Below, one piece after another: positions 6,492 to 9,410 of a stretch of DNA of 9,410 nucleotides. The stretch covers positions 1 through 9,410 of the forward strand of contig DAHUXX010000096.1 in the NCBI GenBank assembly GCA_027306955.1, read 5' to 3'. Origin of the DNA: Acetobacteraceae bacterium (GTDB lineage: Bacteria > Pseudomonadota > Alphaproteobacteria > Acetobacterales > Acetobacteraceae). The position numbers and the translations under genes were made by a program. Positions within the stretch are counted from its first letter, which is position 1; each line of letters begins with the position of its first letter. The notes beneath the pieces were generated by a model that saw only the letters and a program-made list of their open reading frames with translations, was not told where the DNA came from and searched no databases.

Positions 6492-7852
6492 CGCTGTGGA
6501 GTTCGCGCGACCTGCGGGCAGCGACGGGTGGCACCGGCGGCGCCGACGCCACCGGCGTTTCCATCGACACGCGCACGCTGGCGCCGGGCGACCTGTTCGT
6601 CGCCCTCGTGGGCGAGAATGCCGATGGACATCGTTACGTTGCCGATGCGCTGGCCCGGGGTGCGGCCTGCGCCATGGTGCATGCCGAGGTTCCGGGGTTC
6701 GGGGGCGATGCGCGGCTGTTGCGCGTGGCCGATACGCTCGCGGGCCTGGCCGATCTCGGGCGGTTCGCGCGGACGCGCTTCACCGGCAAGGTCGCGGCCA
6801 TCACCGGCAGCGTGGGCAAGACCACGGCGAAGGCCATGCTGGCGCGGATCCTCGCGGCGCATGGCGCGACGCATGCGGCGGTGGCTTCCTACAACAACCA
6901 ATGGGGCCTGCCGCTGACGCTCGCGCGCATGGCACCGGACGCGGCCTACGCGGTGGTCGAGATCGGCATGAACCATGCCGGCGAGGTCGCCCCCCTCGCC
7001 CACCTCGCGCGGCCGCACCTGGCGCTGATCACCGCGATCGCGCCCGTCCATGTCGGGCATCTCGGCAGCCTCGAGGCGATCGCCGACGAGAAGGGCTCGA
7101 TCTTTTCCGGGCTGGAGCCGGGCGGGGTTGCCGTGATTCCCGCCGAGGCGCCGCATGCCGGGCGGCTGCGGGCGGCGGCGGGCGGGCACACGGTGTTGAG
7201 CTTTGGCACTGGCCGTGAAGCGGACGCGCGCCTGATCGAGGCCGAGAGCGACGCAAGCGGGGTGCGGCTGCGCGCACGGGTGCTTGGCGTCGAGATCGAA
7301 ACGAGTCTCGCCGCACCGGGGGCGCACATGGCGATGAATGCCACCGCGGCGATGCTGGCGGCGAGCGCGCTCGGGATCGCGCCCCGCGAGGCAGCGGCGA
7401 CGCTTTGCGGATTTGCGCCAGTCCGCGGGCGGGGCGAGCGGCGGGTGCTGCATGTGCGCGGGGGCGAGGCCCTGCTGCTTGACGAGAGCTACAACGCCTC
7501 CGCCCCTTCGGTGCGCGCGGCGCTGGCGGTGCTGGCCTTGCAGAAGGCCGAACGGCGCGTCGCGGTGCTGGGCGACATGCTCGAATTGGGCGAGGCGGGG
7601 CCGGCGGAGCACCTCTCGCTGGTGCCCGACATCGCGCGCGACGCCGACCGGCTGCATGTCTGCGGACGGCTGATGCGGCTGGTCTACGACGCGGTGCCGG
7701 AGCGGTTGCGGGGGGTCTGGGCCGAGGATTCGGACGCGCTGGCACCGCAGGTCGTCGCCGATCTCTCCGCCGGGGACGCGGTGCTGGTGAAGGGCAGCCT
7801 GGGCTCGAGGATGGCGCGAATCGTCGCCGCTCTGGAAGAGGCGGCCGCCTGA
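6488..7852 (+). CDS. murF: UDP-MurNAc-tripeptide:D-Ala-D-Ala ligase MurF
   Basis: MurF, 454 residues, adds the D-Ala-D-Ala dipeptide in the last cytoplasmic step of UDP-MurNAc-pentapeptide synthesis, using ATP. The N-terminal domain shows GVSIDTRTLAPGDLFVAL (23-40). The P-loop is ITGSVGKTTAKAM (105-117), followed by NNQWGLPLTL (136-145), EIGMNHAGEV (158-167) and a segment around 188-210 with VGHLGS and ADEKGSIFSGLE. NATAAMLAA (284-292) and the C-terminal-domain motifs DESYNASAPS (332-341), VAVLGDMLELGE (358-369) and VKGSLGSRM (434-442) are typical of MurF. Length is as expected. Its ATG overlaps the murE stop by four bases, with GGGGG at 6476-6480 as a possible ribosome binding site. Its stop shares one base with the mraY start. 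Confidence 0.97.
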   Translation: MTLWSSRDLRAATGGTGGADATGVSIDTRTLAPGDLFVALVGENADGHRYVADALARGAACAMVHAEVPGFGGDARLLRVADTLAGLADLGRFARTRFTGKVAAITGSVGKTTAKAMLARILAAHGATHAAVASYNNQWGLPLTLARMAPDAAYAVVEIGMNHAGEVAPLAHLARPHLALITAIAPVHVGHLGSLEAIADEKGSIFSGLEPGGVAVIPAEAPHAGRLRAAAGGHTVLSFGTGREADARLIEAESDASGVRLRARVLGVEIETSLAAPGAHMAMNATAAMLAASALGIAPREAAATLCGFAPVRGRGERRVLHVRGGEALLLDESYNASAPSVRAALAVLALQKAERRVAVLGDMLELGEAGPAEHLSLVPDIARDADRLHVCGRLMRLVYDAVPERLRGVWAEDSDALAPQVVADLSAGDAVLVKGSLGSRMARIVAALEEAAA

Positions 7853-8940
7853 TGCTGTTCGATCTCACCCGCCACCCCGGCGTCCACTTCTTCCTGTTCA
7901 ACCTGATCCGCTACCTGACCTTCAGGTCCGGGGCGGCGTGCATGACATCGCTGCTGGCGAGCCTGGTGTTCGGCGGGCCGCTGATCCGCTGGCTGCGCTC
8001 CGTGCAGCGCGCCGGACAGCCGATCCGCCCGGACGGGCCGGAGCGGCACCTGATCGAGAAGAAGGGCACGCCCACCATGGGCGGCGTGCTGATCCTGACG
8101 ACGCTCGCCGTCTCCACGCTGCTGTGGGCGGACCTGCACAACGTCTATGTCTGGACCGTGCTGCTGCTGACGCTCGGCTATGGCGTGCTGGGCATGCTCG
8201 ACGACGCGATCAAGCTCACCCGCGCCTCGTTCCGCGGCCTCTCCGGGCGTGGCAAGCTGATGGTGCAGGCGGTGCTCGGCCTCGTGGCCGCGAGCGTGAT
8301 CATGACGACGACGGGCGGGTCGCTCGGCTCCTCCGTCGCGGTGCCGGTGTTCAAGTCGGTGCTGATCCCGCTGGGCTACGGGTTCCCGGTGTTCGGAATG
8401 CTGGTGATGGTCGGCGCCTCCAACGCGGTGAACCTGACCGACGGGCTCGACGGGCTCGCGATCTTGCCGACCATCATCGCGGCGGGGGTGTTCGCGATCA
8501 TCTCCTACCTGGTCGGCAACCGCATCTTCGCCGACTACCTGCAGCTGCATCCGGTGCCGGGGGCGGGCGAGCTGTGCGTGTTCCTCTCGGCGCTGATCGG
8601 CTCCGGGCTCGGCTTCCTTTGGTTCAATGCGCCGCCGGCGGCGGTGTTCATGGGGGATACCGGCAGCCTGGCGCTGGGCGGCGCGCTCGGGGCCGTCGCG
8701 GTCGCGGTGAAGCACGAGATCGTGCTTGCGATCGTGGGTGGGTTGTTCGTGCTGGAGACGGTCTCGGTGATCGTGCAGGTGTTCTGGTTCAAGCGCACCG
8801 GCAAGCGCGTGTTCCTGATGGCGCCGCTGCATCACCATTTCGAGAAGAAGGGCTGGAGCGAGCCGACCATCGTCATCCGCTTCTGGATCATCGCCGTGAT
8901 CCTGGCGCTGGTCGGGCTTGCGACGCTGAAGATCCGATGA
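7852..8940 (+). CDS. mraY: Phospho-N-acetylmuramoyl-pentapeptide-transferase MraY
   Basis: MraY, 362 residues, is the polytopic inner-membrane enzyme that transfers phospho-MurNAc-pentapeptide to undecaprenyl phosphate, making lipid I. About ten hydrophobic segments are visible. Family motifs are intact: RPDGPERHLIEKKGTPTMGG (59-78), the Asp pair in GMLDDAIKL (114-122, D117-D118), NAVNLTDGLDGLA (191-203), FMGDTGSLALGG (266-277) and PLHHHFEKKGW (325-335). The two Asp-rich motifs and the HHH segment form the Mg2+ and nucleotide site. Length is normal. The ATG at 7852 shares its first base with the murF stop, and GGAAGAGG (7834-7841) is a good ribosome binding site at about ten bases' distance. 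The stop overlaps the murD start at ATGA. Confidence 0.98.
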   Translation: MLFDLTRHPGVHFFLFNLIRYLTFRSGAACMTSLLASLVFGGPLIRWLRSVQRAGQPIRPDGPERHLIEKKGTPTMGGVLILTTLAVSTLLWADLHNVYVWTVLLLTLGYGVLGMLDDAIKLTRASFRGLSGRGKLMVQAVLGLVAASVIMTTTGGSLGSSVAVPVFKSVLIPLGYGFPVFGMLVMVGASNAVNLTDGLDGLAILPTIIAAGVFAIISYLVGNRIFADYLQLHPVPGAGELCVFLSALIGSGLGFLWFNAPPAAVFMGDTGSLALGGALGAVAVAVKHEIVLAIVGGLFVLETVSVIVQVFWFKRTGKRVFLMAPLHHHFEKKGWSEPTIVIRFWIIAVILALVGLATLKIR

Positions 8941-9410
8941 TGTTCCGCAACGACCTTTTCGCCGGACGACGCTACGCCGTGGTGGGGCTGGGCCGCGCCG
9001 GGCTGCCGGCGGCACTTGCCCTCGCCGCGATGGGGGCGCAGGTGGTGGCGTGGGACGACGACGAGGCGGCACGGCAGGCCGCCGCCGCCGCCGGGGTACG
9101 CGTGGGCATTCCGGCGATGGCAGGGCTCGACGCGCTGGTGCTGTCGCCGGGAATTCCGCACCTGCTGCCGCAGCCGCACAGGCTGGCCGCGCTGGCGCGT
9201 GAAGCCGGCGTGCCGATCCTGACCGATGCCGAGCTGCTCCATGCCGCCGTGCGTGCGATGGGCTCGCGCGCGCGCTTCGCCGGCATCACCGGGACCACCG
9301 GCAAGTCCACGACCACGGCGCTGCTCGCGCATATCCTGGCCGGCGCCGGGCGACCCGTGGCGGCCGGGGCCAATCTCGGGCCAGCGGCGCTGTCGCTGCC
9401 GCTGCTGCCC
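8937..9410 (+). CDS. murD: UDP-MurNAc-L-alanine:D-glutamate ligase MurD (3' end beyond window)
   Basis: MurD adds D-glutamate to UDP-MurNAc-L-alanine in the cytoplasm with ATP. Only the first 158 codons are in the window; the frame stays open to the last base. The N-terminal Rossmann-like domain shows YAVVGLGRAGLPAALALAAMG (residues 13-33) with VVAWDDD, then LVLSPGIPHLLP (66-77) and ILTDAELLHAA, all typical of MurD. The P-loop reads ITGTTGKSTTTALLAHIL, where most MurD proteins have GTNGKS or GSNGKS; the Asn position is Thr here. The following GANLGPAALSLP corresponds to the usual GGNIG segment. The start may be ATG 8937, which overlaps the mraY stop by four bases, or the next codon, ATG 8940. 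No strong ribosome binding site is visible, consistent with translational coupling. Confusion with MurC is unlikely because MurC has a GTHGKT loop. Confidence 0.93.
   Translation, partial: MMFRNDLFAGRRYAVVGLGRAGLPAALALAAMGAQVVAWDDDEAARQAAAAAGVRVGIPAMAGLDALVLSPGIPHLLPQPHRLAALAREAGVPILTDAELLHAAVRAMGSRARFAGITGTTGKSTTTALLAHILAGAGRPVAAGANLGPAALSLPLLP

Noticed and set aside
7684..9072. Minus-strand open frame of 462 codons over mraY and the start of murD
   Set aside because: It is antisense to a clear MraY with all catalytic motifs. The translation is Arg/His/Gln-rich with no domain.
1..9410. Search for mobile elements, CRISPR arrays, tRNA genes or foreign islands
   Set aside because: No spaced palindromic repeats, transposase-like frames, tRNA-like cloverleaf or base-composition break was seen. 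The window is core chromosome.

Overview
The window is a stretch of a high-GC (roughly 70% by eye) bacterial chromosome that carries the start of a division and cell-wall (dcw) cluster. From the left it holds the 3' part of the RNase P RNA gene (rnpB), a leader of about 190 bases, and then eight plus-strand genes in the order mraZ, rsmH (mraW), ftsL, ftsI (PBP3-type transpeptidase), murE, murF, mraY and murD, the last cut by the window end. The type A RNase P RNA, the gene order, the GC content, the meso-diaminopimelate signature in MurE and the style of FtsL suggest an alphaproteobacterium, perhaps of the Acetobacteraceae/Rhodospirillales. That placement is inference; no species can be named from the sequence.

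Region by region: 1-336 is rnpB, lacking its 5' arm. Bases 337-523 are a leader with no gene. They contain three exact CCCATG hexamers at a strict 10-base pitch (453, 463, 473) and a weaker fourth copy one pitch upstream (443). This fits the published MraZ box pattern (TGGGN units with 5-base spacers) read on the minus strand. The last box also forms one arm of a 9-bp hairpin just upstream of the mraZ ribosome binding site. From 524 to the end there is no intergenic gap: seven consecutive junctions overlap, by 4 bases at ATGA or GTGA (mraZ/rsmH, rsmH/ftsL, ftsL/ftsI, murE/murF, mraY/murD), by 1 base (murF/mraY) and by 38 bases (ftsI/murE). I see no internal terminator or convincing internal promoter, so the block looks like one translationally coupled operon.

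How the genes work together: MraZ is the DNA-binding autoregulator of the cluster. RsmH methylates 16S rRNA at C1402. FtsL and FtsI are divisome membrane proteins that build septal peptidoglycan. MurD, MurE and MurF add D-Glu, meso-diaminopimelate and D-Ala-D-Ala to the UDP-MurNAc precursor, and MraY passes the finished precursor to the lipid carrier to make lipid I.

The content is mostly ordinary and I do not see an undescribed system. What merits a second look is the ordered MraZ box array with its overlapping leader hairpin, the very long Pro/Ala/Val/Gly tail on FtsL, the FtsI tail with a duplicated 23-base unit and an eight-proline run just before the murE start, and a Thr in place of the usual Asn in the MurD P-loop.
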